DNA from: Blastococcus sp. TF02A-30
GTDB lineage: Bacteria; Actinomycetota; Actinomycetes; Mycobacteriales; Geodermatophilaceae
Assembly: GCF_003319185.1 (NCBI RefSeq)
Contig: NZ_QOHJ01000003.1
Location: 186,001 to 250,000 of the forward strand
Reading direction: 5' to 3'
Length of the DNA: 64,000 bases
A program made the translations under genes and the position numbers. Positions 33,659-43,008 of the stretch are shown piece by piece (position 1 is the stretch's first letter; each line of letters starts with the position of its first letter). The notes beneath the pieces are model-generated. The model worked only from the letters and a program-made list of their open reading frames with translations, searched no databases and was not told the origin of the DNA.

Positions 33659-35158
33659 GTGGCGCGGGTGGCGGTGGTGGGCGCCGGGCTGGGCGGGCTC
33701 GCCGCGGCGGCCCGGCTGGCGGCCCTCGGCCACCGGGTGACCGTGCTGGAGCAGGGACCGTCCGTGGGCGGCAAGCTCGGCCGGCTCGACCTCGAGGGCC
33801 ACGTCTTCGACACCGGCCCGAGCCTGGTCACCCTCCCGCAGGTGTACCGCGACCTCTTCGCCGCCACCGGCGGGCCGCTGGAGGACGTCCTCGACCTCGT
33901 GCCGCTCGACCCCGCCGTCGGCTACCGGTTCGCCGACGGGACGTCGCTGCGCATGCCCGGCAGCCCCCGGGCGGTCCCCGAGGCGCTGGACGCCGGCCTC
34001 GGGGCGGGCGCCGGGGAGCAGTGGTCGGCGCTGATGGCCCGGGCGCGGCGCATGTGGGAGATCAGCGAGCGGCCGTTCCTGCGCACCCCGCTGGCCGGGG
34101 CCGCCACCCTCGCCCGGCTGGCCCGGCGCCCCTCCGACGTCACCACCATCGCGCCCTGGCGCTCGCTGCGCGGGCTGGGCGAGGAGTACCTGCGGGACCC
34201 GCGCCTGCGCACCCTGCTCGACCGGTACGCCACCTACTCCGGATCCGACCCGCGGCGGGCGCCCGCGGTGCTGGCGACCGTGCCGTACGCGGAGCAGGCG
34301 TTCGGGTCCTGGTACGTGCCCGGCGGGCTGCACCGGCTGGCCACGGCGGTGGCCGACCGCGCCGTCGAGCGCGGTGCGGAGCTCCGCCTCGGCTGCGCGG
34401 TGCGGCGCGTCCGGCTCGCGGGTGGCCGGGTCTCCGGGGTGGAGCTGGCCGACGGCGGCGAGCTCGACGTCGACGTCGTCGTCTCGGGCGTGGACGCCGC
34501 CGCGCTGTACGCCGACCTGCTCCCGCCGGAGACCGTGCCGGCTCCGCGCCGGGCGCTCGCCCGCGCGACACCCTCGCTGTCGGGCTTCGTGCTGCTGCTC
34601 GGCCTGCGCGGGCGGACGCCGGACCTGGCCCATCACACGGTGCTGTTCCCGGCCGACTACGACGCCGAGTTCGACGCGGTGTTCGGCACCGGGCGGCACA
34701 CCGGCCGGCCCCGCCCGGTCGAGGACCCGACGGTCTACGTGAGCGCACCCGACGACCCGGAGCTGCGACCCGACGAGGACAGCGAGTCCTGGTTCGTGCT
34801 CGTCAACGCCCCGCGGCACGACGCGGAGCGCGGCGTGGACTGGGACGAGCCGGGGCTCGCCGAGCGCTACGCCGCCACCGTGCTCGACGTGATGGCCCGC
34901 CGGGGGCTCGACGTCCGCGACCGGGTGCGGGTGCGCGCGGTGCGCACGCCGGCCGACCTCGCCCGGGCGACCGGCAGCGTCGGTGGCTCCATCTACGGGA
35001 CGTCGAGCAACGGCGCACGGGCGGCGTTCCTGCGCCCGGCCAACGCCTCGCCCGTGCCGGGCCTGTTCCTGGTCGGCGGCTCGGCCCACCCCGGTGGCGG
35101 CCTGCCGCTGGTCACCCTGTCGGCCGAGATCGTGGCCGGCCTCATCGGTCCGGCCTAG
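33659..35158 (+). CDS. Phytoene desaturase family FAD oxidoreductase (CrtI-like)
   Basis: 499 residues. FAD motif VAVVGAGLGGLAAAARLAALG and EQGPSVGGKLGRL at the N terminus; C-terminal GLFLVGGSAHPGGGLPLVTL is the CrtI-family signature. Such enzymes introduce double bonds in carotenoid backbones or oxidise carotenoid ends. No other carotenoid gene is in the window, so the exact step is unknown. GTG follows TACCGT by 6 nt. Carotenoids fit a sun-exposed, UV-tolerant lifestyle; inference. Confidence 0.88.
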   Translation: MARVAVVGAGLGGLAAAARLAALGHRVTVLEQGPSVGGKLGRLDLEGHVFDTGPSLVTLPQVYRDLFAATGGPLEDVLDLVPLDPAVGYRFADGTSLRMPGSPRAVPEALDAGLGAGAGEQWSALMARARRMWEISERPFLRTPLAGAATLARLARRPSDVTTIAPWRSLRGLGEEYLRDPRLRTLLDRYATYSGSDPRRAPAVLATVPYAEQAFGSWYVPGGLHRLATAVADRAVERGAELRLGCAVRRVRLAGGRVSGVELADGGELDVDVVVSGVDAAALYADLLPPETVPAPRRALARATPSLSGFVLLLGLRGRTPDLAHHTVLFPADYDAEFDAVFGTGRHTGRPRPVEDPTVYVSAPDDPELRPDEDSESWFVLVNAPRHDAERGVDWDEPGLAERYAATVLDVMARRGLDVRDRVRVRAVRTPADLARATGSVGGSIYGTSSNGARAAFLRPANASPVPGLFLVGGSAHPGGGLPLVTLSAEIVAGLIGPA

Positions 35159-35232
35159 CGGGAGCCCGTCACCGAACCGCTTGGCGGCGGCCCCACCGGC
35201 GGTGCACGGTGGACCCGTCGAGGAGGAGGGCG

Positions 35233-36054
35233 ATGCCGGCACCGGGGTCCGTCGGGTGTCTCCACGGCGATGTCGCCTGCCTGGAGGTCGGGTCGGGCCC
35301 GCCGCTGGTGCTGCTCCCGGGGCTGAGCCCGGACAACGACGTGCCGGGCGGCTGGGAGCGCCGCATGCTCCTCGGCACCGCGCGGTCCTTCGCCGACGAC
35401 TTCTCGGTCCACGTCCTGACCGGCAAGCGGGGACTGCGGCCCGGCGAGTCGATGTCGGGCATCGCCGGGCACCTGGCCGACGCGATCGAGCGCGACCTCG
35501 GCGGGCCGGTGTTCCTGCTCGGCCTCAGCACCGGTGGCTCGATGGCCCTGCAGCTCGCGGTCGACCGGCCGGACCTGGTCCAGCGTCTCGTGCTGGTCGC
35601 CGCGGCGTACCGGCTGGGCCCGCGCGGGCGTGAGCTGCAGGCCGAGCTCGCGCGGATGATCCGGGCCGGACGCCCCCGGGAGGGGTGGGCGCGCCTGATG
35701 ACGGCGACGCTCCCCCGACCGCTGCGCGGCCCGGCCCGCCCGCTGTCCTGGCTGGTGGCCGGCTCCATGGTCTCCGCGGATCCCGCGGACCTGCTGGTCA
35801 CCCTGGACGCCGAGGACGTGTTCGATGCCCGGGCCGGCCTGCGGCGCGTCACGGCGCCCACCCTGGTGATCGGCGGCAGCGCCGACGTCCTCTACCCCGA
35901 GGAGTTCTTCCGGGACACCGCCGCCGGGGTGCAGGACGGGCGGGTGCACGTCTTCCGCGGCTGGGGGCACGTGCGGACCGGCAGCTCGAGCGCGACCACG
36001 CACCTCGCCCTCGGCTTCCTGCTCGCCGGCCTCCCCGTCGTCGCTCCGGGGTGA
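35233..36054 (+). CDS. Alpha/beta hydrolase
   Basis: 273 residues of the alpha/beta-hydrolase fold. Nucleophile elbow GLSTGGS (Ser), oxyanion region LVLLPGLSPDND, acid in GGSADVLYPEE and His in GWGHVRTGSS complete a catalytic triad. ATG has GGAGGAGGG upstream. Substrate unknown. Lies 74 bases after the CrtI-like gene on the same strand and could be co-transcribed. Confidence 0.86.
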   Translation: MPAPGSVGCLHGDVACLEVGSGPPLVLLPGLSPDNDVPGGWERRMLLGTARSFADDFSVHVLTGKRGLRPGESMSGIAGHLADAIERDLGGPVFLLGLSTGGSMALQLAVDRPDLVQRLVLVAAAYRLGPRGRELQAELARMIRAGRPREGWARLMTATLPRPLRGPARPLSWLVAGSMVSADPADLLVTLDAEDVFDARAGLRRVTAPTLVIGGSADVLYPEEFFRDTAAGVQDGRVHVFRGWGHVRTGSSSATTHLALGFLLAGLPVVAPG

Positions 36055-36162
36055 GCGCCGCCCGTCTCCGGGGGCGACCGGTCCCGCGGGCCCCGACCAG
36101 CGCGGATGCGGGTTCCGGTCCGGTCCGTTTTCGCCTTCGGCCGGCACGTGTCACGCTCGGGT

Positions 36163-36660
36163 GTGCGCACCGACCCGCCGTCCTGCGGCGCCGAGCTGCT
36201 CCAGCTGACCGCGTTCCTCGACTACCAGCGCGAGACGGTGCTGCAGAAGGCCGAGGGGCTCTCCGACGAGCAGCTGGCCCGGGCGCTGCCGACGTCGTCC
36301 CTGACGCTCGGCGCCCTCCTCAACCACCTGGCCCGCACCGAGGACAGCTGGATGCGGGTCCGCTTCGCCGGGGAGGAGCCCGACCCGCTGTGGGCCGATC
36401 TCGAGCCGGAGGCCGAGTTCGCCGCGGCGGCCACCGTGCCGGGGAACGAGCTGCGCCGCCGCTACCGGGCCGCCTGCGCGGCCAGCCAGGAGGTGGCGCG
36501 CAGCGCACCCTCCCTGGGCCAGCGGTCCGAGCGGCCGCGCGGTGACGACCAGTACTTCGACCTCCGCTGGGTGCTGCTGCACCTGCTCGAGGAGACCGCA
36601 CGGCACGCCGGTCACGCCGACCTGCTCCGCGAGGCGGTCGACGGCACCGTCGGGGAGTGA
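36163..36660 (+). CDS. DinB-family protein
   Basis: 165 residues, four-helix DinB/YfiT-like fold: LLQLTAFLDYQRETVLQKAE, GALLNHLARTEDSW with a metal-site His, and HLLEETARHAGHADLLRE with two further His at the end, giving the three-His metal site of the family. Many actinobacterial members act in mycothiol-dependent detoxification, so that is possible here. GTG 36163 is preferred to ATG 36106 since upstream codons show lower third-position G/C. Confidence 0.8.
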   Translation: MRTDPPSCGAELLQLTAFLDYQRETVLQKAEGLSDEQLARALPTSSLTLGALLNHLARTEDSWMRVRFAGEEPDPLWADLEPEAEFAAAATVPGNELRRRYRAACAASQEVARSAPSLGQRSERPRGDDQYFDLRWVLLHLLEETARHAGHADLLREAVDGTVGE

Positions 36661-36678
36661 CCGGGCGGCCCCGGACGC

Positions 36679-36753
36679 GGCACGGCCCCGGTCACCGGTG
36701 GATCACCGGCGGCCGGGGCCGTGCCGTTCGCGCGGCTGCGACGCAGCCGCGCG
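36679..36753. terminator. Two tandem hairpins between convergent genes
   Basis: First stem: 13-bp arms at 36679-36691 and 36713-36725. Second: 11-bp arms at 36729-36739 and 36743-36753 around a GAC loop. They fill the gap between stops at 36660 (+) and 36758 (-) and probably serve one direction each or both. Confidence 0.85.
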
Positions 36754-36757
36754 GGTG

Positions 36758-36925
36758 TCAGCTGGTGGCGCCCTTCAGGGCCTCCGACAGCGCCGCCGCC
36801 TCGTCCGGCGACAGCTCGACGACCAGGCGGCCGCCGCCCTCGAGCGGAACGCGCATGACCAGGCCGCGCCCCTCCTTGGTGACTTCGAGGGGACCTTCAC
36901 CCGTGCGCGGCTTCATGGCCGCCAT
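36758..36925 (-). CDS. DUF3117 protein (Rv1211-like), 55 aa
   Basis: 55 residues starting MAAMKPRTGEGPLEVTKEG, a very conserved small actinobacterial protein of unknown function. ATG at 36925 has AAGGAGG just upstream, which rules out the longer in-frame reading. It follows the known Rv1210-Rv1211 order next to tagA. Confidence 0.9.
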   Translation of the reverse strand: MAAMKPRTGEGPLEVTKEGRGLVMRVPLEGGGRLVVELSPDEAAALSEALKGATS

Positions 36926-37040
36926 GCGTGCCTCCTTCGCCAGCCACCCCACCGCCGGGACGGGTGGGATGGCGCTGTCGTTGCAGTGAGCTCCGTACCC
37001 ATGATCCCGTATCGCGGCCCCGGCGTCCAAGCCGAGGTGC

Positions 37041-37595
37041 TCAGGACGTCACCCGGTCGATGGCCCGGAAGCAGTCGGCGACGTGGTCGTCGACCATGCC
37101 GGTCGCCTGCATGAGCGCGTACGCCGTCGTCGGACCGACGAACACGAACCCCCGCCGCTTGAGCTCCTTGGCCATCGCCACCGACTCGGGGCTCGTCGCC
37201 GGGACGTCGGCGAGCGTGGCCGGTCGCGGCCGGGGGCCGGTGGGCGCGAAGGACCACAGCAGGTCGGTCAGGCCCTCCGGCTGCCGCTGCGCGGCCCGGG
37301 CGTTGCCGATGGCCGCGGCGATCTTCGCGCGGTTGCGCACGATGCCGGCGTCGGCCATCAGCCGGGCCTCGTCGTCGGGGCCGAACTCGGCGACGGCGGC
37401 GATCGAGAAGCCGGCGAACGCGGCGCGGAACGCCGGCCGCTTGCGCAGGATGGTGATCCACGACAGCCCCGACTGGAACGCCTCGAGGCAGAGCCGCTCG
37501 AACAGCGCGTCGTCCCCGCGCAGCGGCGTCCCCCACTCCTCGTCGTGGTAGGCGACGTACTCGGGAGCGGAGGTGGCCCAGGCGCAGCGCTGCAC
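37041..37595 (-). CDS. tag: DNA-3-methyladenine glycosylase I
   Basis: 184 residues. N-terminal RCAWA and YHDEEWGTPLRGDDALFE, LSWITILRKR, and the C-terminal MVDDHVADCF with His/Cys zinc ligands are diagnostic of TagA-type glycosylases that remove 3-methyladenine. GTG 37595 yields the family N terminus; TAGCGT lies 7 nt upstream and overlaps the stop codon of the upstream EamA gene. Alkylation-repair partner in the window: ogt at 14375. Confidence 0.92.
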   Translation of the reverse strand: MQRCAWATSAPEYVAYHDEEWGTPLRGDDALFERLCLEAFQSGLSWITILRKRPAFRAAFAGFSIAAVAEFGPDDEARLMADAGIVRNRAKIAAAIGNARAAQRQPEGLTDLLWSFAPTGPRPRPATLADVPATSPESVAMAKELKRRGFVFVGPTTAYALMQATGMVDDHVADCFRAIDRVTS

Positions 37596-37602
37596 AGCGG
37601 GA

Positions 37603-37608
37603 ACGCTA
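37603..37608 (-). promoter_or_regulatory. TAGCGT -10-like box before tag
   Basis: TAGCGT 7 nt before GTG 37595. Its TAG is also the stop codon of the upstream EamA gene (37606-37608), so either it is a leaderless promoter inside the junction or a coincidence in a read-through operon. Confidence 0.35.
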
Positions 37609-38493
37609 GCCGGGGGCACCGACGGCCACCGGCGCCGCCGGCCCGCGCCGCGTCGCGAGCACGCACCCGGCCAGCACCAGCGGCAACCCCAGGGCGATGC
37701 CGAGGGTGAACGGCTCGTCGAGCAGCAGGACTCCCAGCAGCACCGCCACCGCCGGGTTCACGAACGTGATCACCAGCGCCCGCTGCGGTCCGGCCTCGCG
37801 GATGAGGGCGAAGAAGAGCGCCAGCGCCAGCGCCGTGCACACCACGCCCAGCGCGAGCAGCGACAGCTGCGCGTCCGCCGGCGCACCGGCGGCCTCGCCC
37901 AGCTGCGGGACCGCGAAGGGCGCGTAGACGACGGCGGTGACCGCCAGGGCCACCGAGCTGGCCGCGACCCCTGGCACGTCGGGCAGCTTGCGGCTGACCA
38001 CCAGCGGCGCCGTCGCGTACCCGACGGCGACCAGGGCGACGGCGACGACGGGCAGCAGGTGGGCGCCGTCGAGGTCCAGGCCCAGGAGCGCCGCGATGCC
38101 GACGACACCCAGGCCCATGCCGGCCAGCCGCACCGGCGTGAGCCGCTCCTCCTCGCCCACCAGCCGGGCGGCCAGCGCCGCGACGAAGGGGACGCCGGCC
38201 ACCAGCAGGCCGGTCAGCGAGCTCGACAGCGTCTGCTCGGCGTAGGAGAGCAGCAGCCACGGCAACGTCATCTCCAGCACCGTGAACACCAGCAGCCAGC
38301 GCCAGGCCCGCAGCGCCGGCCCCAGCTGCCCCCGGGCGATCGTCCACGGCAGGAGCAGCGCGGCCCCCACGACGCAGCGGGCGAAGACGACCACCACCGG
38401 CGACACCTCGCCGACGGCCACCTTGATCAGCAGGTACGGCACACCCCAGATGACCGACATGGCCAGGAACAGCGCCCAGCCACGCCGGCTCAC
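37606..38493 (-). CDS. EamA/DMT-family transporter
   Basis: 295 residues, ten predicted helices in two EamA repeats; N-terminal SVIWGVPYLLIKVAVGEVSP and C-terminal ITFVNPAVAVLLGVLLLDEP are typical of the RhaT/EamA family. GTG 38493 overlaps the SRPBCC stop by 4 nt. Export substrate unknown. A second EamA transporter in the window is at 10029. Confidence 0.87.
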   Translation of the reverse strand: MSRRGWALFLAMSVIWGVPYLLIKVAVGEVSPVVVVFARCVVGAALLLPWTIARGQLGPALRAWRWLLVFTVLEMTLPWLLLSYAEQTLSSSLTGLLVAGVPFVAALAARLVGEEERLTPVRLAGMGLGVVGIAALLGLDLDGAHLLPVVAVALVAVGYATAPLVVSRKLPDVPGVAASSVALAVTAVVYAPFAVPQLGEAAGAPADAQLSLLALGVVCTALALALFFALIREAGPQRALVITFVNPAVAVLLGVLLLDEPFTLGIALGLPLVLAGCVLATRRGPAAPVAVGAPG

Positions 38494-38945
38494 GGTCTGC
38501 GGGCGGCGACCGCCGCGAACCGGCGCAGCGACCGGCGCACACCCCAGGAGACCAGCGGCCGCGACAGCCGCCAGCCCAGCTCGCCGAGCAGACCGAAGGG
38601 CGGGTACATCCGCTCGGTCCAGACGAACGTGCTGCCCGCACCGCGCGGCTCGATCTCGAAGATGCCGGGGCCGCGCACGATCCGGCCGGTGTGCTGCACC
38701 TCGACCAGCCGCGGGGGGTCCCACTTGGTGATCACCATCGTGTCCTTGAGCCCGAGGTGCCGGCCGCCCGGCAGCGGGAGCCCGGTGCGCGCGACGAGCC
38801 GGCCGCGGACGCCCTGCGCCGGCCCGTCCACCGTGCGGACGTCGGTGGCGAGCATCCACTCGCCCTGCGCCTCCCAGTCGGTGAGCACGGCCCACACCCG
38901 CTCCGGCGGTGCGTCCACGTCGATCCGCTCCACCAGGTCAGACAT
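38490..38945 (-). CDS. SRPBCC (START-like) family protein
   Basis: 151 residues with the N-terminal VERIDVDAPPERVWAVLTDW motif of polyketide-cyclase/SRPBCC proteins, a helix-grip fold that binds hydrophobic ligands in a deep pocket. ATG 38945 with GAGGAGG 7 nt upstream; start overlaps the end of the upstream DivIVA-like gene. Ligand unknown. Confidence 0.85.
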   Translation of the reverse strand: MSDLVERIDVDAPPERVWAVLTDWEAQGEWMLATDVRTVDGPAQGVRGRLVARTGLPLPGGRHLGLKDTMVITKWDPPRLVEVQHTGRIVRGPGIFEIEPRGAGSTFVWTERMYPPFGLLGELGWRLSRPLVSWGVRRSLRRFAAVAARRP

Positions 38946-39285
38946 CGGGTTCCTCCTCGGATCGGTCGGCATCGGCCGCCGCGGGCCCGGGGTGCGCACG
39001 GGCCCGCAGCGCCGCGATCTCGGCGTCGCGCTCGTCCAGCGTCCGGGCGAACTGCTCCAGCAGCCAGTCCACCTCGCTCATCCGGTAGCCGCGCAGCGCG
39101 ACCGTCATCCGCAGGCCGCGCACGTCGTCCCCGGTGACGGCCCGGTCGACCGGCAGCTCGACCGGTGACCGCTCGGGGTCCGCGGGCGGCTGCGTCTCCC
39201 CGCGCCCCAGCAGGACGGAGGCCCCGAGGAACAGCAGCCCGGCGACGACGAGGACGCCGACGACGAAGAGGACGAACCCGAGCAC
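38938..39285 (-). CDS. Membrane protein with DivIVA-like motif (Rv1209-like)
   Basis: 115 residues: one N-terminal membrane helix (GFVLFVVGVLVVAGLLFLG), linker, then LRGYRMSEVDWLLEQFARTL, the DivIVA lipid-binding/coiled-coil signature, and an acidic end. Suggests a role at the cell pole or septum, though direct function is unknown. Begins one base after the LOG gene stop on the same strand. Confidence 0.82.
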   Translation of the reverse strand: MLGFVLFVVGVLVVAGLLFLGASVLLGRGETQPPADPERSPVELPVDRAVTGDDVRGLRMTVALRGYRMSEVDWLLEQFARTLDERDAEIAALRARAHPGPAAADADRSEEEPDV

Positions 39286-39286
39286 G

Positions 39287-40129
<843 letters not shown>

Positions 40130-40141
40130 CTGCGCTGCTCC

Positions 40142-41248
40142 TCAGGCCGGCGGCGTCGACAGGTAGGCGGTCAGGGCGTCCTCGACCGGCTGCAGCCGGT
40201 CGACGAGCACGTGCTCCTCGCGGGTGTGCGCCAGCTGCGGGTCGCCGGGGCCGTAGTTGACCGCCGGGATGCCGAAGGCGGCGAAGCGGGCGACGTCGGT
40301 CCAGCCGAGCTTGGCCCGCGCCGGGCGCCCGACGGCTGCGACGAACGCCGCGGCGGCCGGCTCGGACAGCCCGGGCAGCGCTCCCCCGGCGTTGTCCACG
40401 AACTCCAGCGTGGCGCCGGCGGCGAGAGCGTCGGCGAACACCTCGCGGACGTGCGCCTCGGCGGCGTCCTCGTCGCGGTCGGGCGCGTAGCGGAAGTTCA
40501 CCGTCAGCGACGCCTCGTCCGGGATCACGTTGCCCGCGACCCCGCCCGCGATGCCGACGGCGTTGAGCCCCTCCCGGTAGAGGCAGCCGTCGATCTCCAC
40601 CTCCCGCGGCCGGTACGCGGCCAGCGCGGTGACCGCACCGGTCAGGGCGTGGATCGCGTTCTCCCCCAGCCAGCTGCGTGCGCTGTGGGCCCGCTTGCCC
40701 GTCGTCCGCAGCACCGCGCGCAGCGTGCCCTGGCAGCCGGCCTCGATCTCGCCGTCCGTGGGCTCCATGAGGATGGCGAGGTCGCCGTAGAGCCAGCCCC
40801 GCCGCTCGCGGGCGACCCGGCCGAGACCGTTCTTCACCGACTCGACCTCCTCGTTGTCGTAGAAGACGAACGTGAGGTCGTGGGCCGGGCCGGCCCCGGG
40901 GACGCCGAAGCGCCCGGCCAGCCGCAGCATGACCGCGTCGCCGGACTTCATGTCGCTGGTGCCGCAGCCGTGCAGCCGGTCGCCGTCGAGGCGGCTGGGC
41001 ACGTTGCCGGCGATCGGCACGGTGTCGAGGTGACCGGCCAGCACGACGCGGGTCGGCCGGCCCAGGTTGGTGCGGGCGAGCACGGCGTCGCCGATCCGCT
41101 CGACCTCCAGCCCGCCCAGCGCGCGCAGCGCGGCCTCGACGGCGTCGGCCAGCGGCCCCTCCGAGCCGGAGACCGACGGCGTGTCGACCAGCGCGCGGGT
41201 CAGGGTGAGCACGTCGGCGGAGAGGTCCAGCGGGGTGGGGTCGCTCAC
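40142..41248 (-). CDS. dapE: Succinyl-diaminopimelate desuccinylase
   Basis: 368 residues, M20 metallopeptidase family. Zinc ligands and catalytic residues: [54 protein letters not shown], and the late His in LAHTREEHV. It performs the penultimate steps of meso-DAP/lysine synthesis. GTG 41248 lies 8 nt after TAGGCT; GTG 41254 is an alternative. Divergent to dapD. Confidence 0.93.
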   Translation of the reverse strand: MSDPTPLDLSADVLTLTRALVDTPSVSGSEGPLADAVEAALRALGGLEVERIGDAVLARTNLGRPTRVVLAGHLDTVPIAGNVPSRLDGDRLHGCGTSDMKSGDAVMLRLAGRFGVPGAGPAHDLTFVFYDNEEVESVKNGLGRVARERRGWLYGDLAILMEPTDGEIEAGCQGTLRAVLRTTGKRAHSARSWLGENAIHALTGAVTALAAYRPREVEIDGCLYREGLNAVGIAGGVAGNVIPDEASLTVNFRYAPDRDEDAAEAHVREVFADALAAGATLEFVDNAGGALPGLSEPAAAAFVAAVGRPARAKLGWTDVARFAAFGIPAVNYGPGDPQLAHTREEHVLVDRLQPVEDALTAYLSTPPA

Positions 41249-41256
41249 GGTCACCG

Positions 41257-41262
41257 AGCCTA
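41257..41262 (-). promoter_or_regulatory. TAGGCT -10 box of leaderless dapE
   Basis: TAGGCT on the minus strand, 8 nt before GTG 41248 (2 nt before the alternative GTG 41254). Confidence 0.45.
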
Positions 41263-41298
41263 AGGGGCGCTGCCGCGCGGCCGTGGAGCGGCGCTCGG

Positions 41299-41304
41299 TA
41301 GCGT
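41299..41304 (+). promoter_or_regulatory. TAGCGT -10 box of leaderless dapD
   Basis: TAGCGT followed by 7 nt and GTG 41312, within the 63-bp gap shared with dapE. Confidence 0.5.
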
Positions 41305-41311
41305 CGTCGTC

Positions 41312-42280
41312 GTGACTGCGCCCCGATCCGCCGTAGCCGCCGGCCTGGCCACCGTGACCCCGACGGGCACGGTGCTGGACACCTGGTACCCCGAGCCGCG
41401 GCTCGGTGCCCCGGAGGGCGCAAAGGCCGGTACCACCCGGCTGGGCGCGCTGGAGCTCTCGGGCGAGCTCGGCCCCGACTACGGCGGCCTGGTGCGCACC
41501 GACGAGGCGCGCGGGGTGGAGGTCATCGCCGTCCGCACCGTCATCCCCGACCTGTCGCAGGCCCCGGTGGACACCTACGACGTGTGGCTGCGGCTGCACC
41601 TGCTCTCGCACCGGCTGGTGAAGCCGCACGAGGCCGACCTGACCGGCATCTTCGGCCTGCTCACCAACGTCGCGTGGACCAGCGCCGGCCCGGTCGAGGC
41701 CGCGTCGTTCAACGCGCACCGGCTGCGCGCCGCCGTCGGGCACGTGACCGTGTTCGGCGTCGACAAGTTCCCGCGGATGGTCGACTACGTCATCCCCTCC
41801 GGCGTCCGCATCGCCGACGCCGACCGGGTCCGCCTGGGCGCGCACCTGGCCGAGGGGACGACGGTCATGCACGAGGGCTTCGTCAACTACAACGCCGGCA
41901 CGCTGGGCCCCTCGATGGTGGAGGGCCGGATCAGCGCCGGCGTGGTCGTGGGACCCGAGAGCGACATCGGCGGCGGCGCGTCGATCATGGGCACGCTCTC
42001 CGGCGGCGGCAAGGAGGTCATCTCCATCGGCAGCGGCTGCCTGCTGGGCGCCAACGCCGGCATCGGCATCTCCCTCGGCGACAACTGCGTCGTGGAGGCC
42101 GGTTGCTACGTCACCGGCGGCTCCCGGGTCACCCTGCCCGACGGCTCGGTGGTCAAGGCCCGCGAGCTCTCCGGCCGCAGCGGGCTGCTGTTCCGCCGCA
42201 ACAGCGTGAGCGGCGCGCTGGAGGTCGTCGTCCGCGAGGGCACGTGGGGCACGCTGAACGCGGAGCTGCACAAGAACTGA
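41312..42280 (+). CDS. dapD: Tetrahydrodipicolinate N-succinyltransferase
   Basis: 322 residues of the actinobacterial DapD type: N-terminal domain to about 180, then left-handed beta-helix with hexapeptide repeats ([35 protein letters not shown]). Uses succinyl-CoA in the DAP pathway. GTG start 7 nt after TAGCGT. With dapE here and dapC at 45184, three steps of the succinylase pathway lie within 5 kb. Confidence 0.94.
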   Translation: MTAPRSAVAAGLATVTPTGTVLDTWYPEPRLGAPEGAKAGTTRLGALELSGELGPDYGGLVRTDEARGVEVIAVRTVIPDLSQAPVDTYDVWLRLHLLSHRLVKPHEADLTGIFGLLTNVAWTSAGPVEAASFNAHRLRAAVGHVTVFGVDKFPRMVDYVIPSGVRIADADRVRLGAHLAEGTTVMHEGFVNYNAGTLGPSMVEGRISAGVVVGPESDIGGGASIMGTLSGGGKEVISIGSGCLLGANAGIGISLGDNCVVEAGCYVTGGSRVTLPDGSVVKARELSGRSGLLFRRNSVSGALEVVVREGTWGTLNAELHKN

Positions 42281-42343
42281 CGGCCACCCTTCAGGGGCCC
42301 GCGGCGAGCCTGCGAGTTGCGGGGGGAAGGGGGGTCCTTTAAC

Positions 42344-42349
42344 TACAGT
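42344..42349 (+). promoter_or_regulatory. TACAGT -10 box of transglycosylase-like gene
   Basis: TACAGT followed by 8 nt and ATG 42358; lies in an unusually A/T-rich short stretch. Confidence 0.45.
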
Positions 42350-42357
42350 CGGTCGCG

Positions 42358-42960
42358 ATGTCGACGACCACCGCGGTGCGGGCCGCCGCGCCCGCCCGCC
42401 GCCGGCCCGCGCGCCGGCCGGTCAAGCGGAAGCGAGCGGGCCGCCGCGACAACTGGTGGCCCCTGGTGGTGGTCGCCCTGGTCGTGCTCGTGGGCGTGGC
42501 CTGGGCCCGTGCGGACGGCGAGGTCCCCGCCGGGACCAGCTGCGCAGTCGAGGGCGGCACGGTCGCCCTCACCGCCGAGCAGGCCACGAACGCGACCACG
42601 ATCGCCCGCGTCGGCCGCGACCGCGGGCTGCCCGACCGCGCCATCGTGATCGCGCTGGCCACGGCGCAGCAGGAGTCCGGGCTGCGCAACCTCGACTACG
42701 GCGACCGCGACTCCCTGGGCCTGTTCCAGCAGCGACCCTCCCAGGGATGGGGCAGCCCGGCGCAGGTGCAGGACCCGGTCTACGCGGCCGGCATCTTCTA
42801 CGACCGCCTCGTGCAGGTGCCGGGATGGGAGACGGGGGAGCTGACGCTGGTCGCTGACGCCGTACAACGCAGCGCCTTCCCGCTCGCATACGCCAAGTGG
42901 TCGGGGATGGCCGAAGAACTCACCGCGGCGCTCGATGCCGGAACACTGACGTGCGAATGA
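42358..42960 (+). CDS. Membrane-anchored transglycosylase/lysozyme-like protein
   Basis: 200 residues: Arg/Ala-rich cytoplasmic N terminus, one membrane helix ([18 protein letters not shown], about 38-56), and an extracellular lysozyme-like domain with [20 protein letters not shown] and [11 protein letters not shown], the pattern of actinobacterial transglycosylase-like proteins; the Glu in QQES is the candidate catalytic acid. Probably acts on peptidoglycan. The third-position composition drifts from the usual G/C near its end, just before the accessory gene. Confidence 0.8.
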   Translation: MSTTTAVRAAAPARRRPARRPVKRKRAGRRDNWWPLVVVALVVLVGVAWARADGEVPAGTSCAVEGGTVALTAEQATNATTIARVGRDRGLPDRAIVIALATAQQESGLRNLDYGDRDSLGLFQQRPSQGWGSPAQVQDPVYAAGIFYDRLVQVPGWETGELTLVADAVQRSAFPLAYAKWSGMAEELTAALDAGTLTCE

Positions 42961-42992
42961 GGACGTCCAGGGACGGGACGTGTCATACGTCC
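42961..42992. promoter_or_regulatory. GGACGT half-sites before the zinc-ribbon gene
   Basis: Directly after the previous stop there is GGACGTCC (42961-42968), then GGACGT (42976-42981), 5 nt, ACGTCC (42987-42992). The last two form a perfect inverted repeat. Position 17 bases before the ATG of the zinc-ribbon gene suggests an operator or a small hairpin controlling it. Confidence 0.45.
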
Positions 42993-43008
42993 ACGCCAGG
43001 ATCGGATC

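Noticed and set aside
36106-36162. Longer DinB N terminus from ATG 36106
   Set aside because: Third-position G/C is low there and the extra residues do not fit the four-helix fold.
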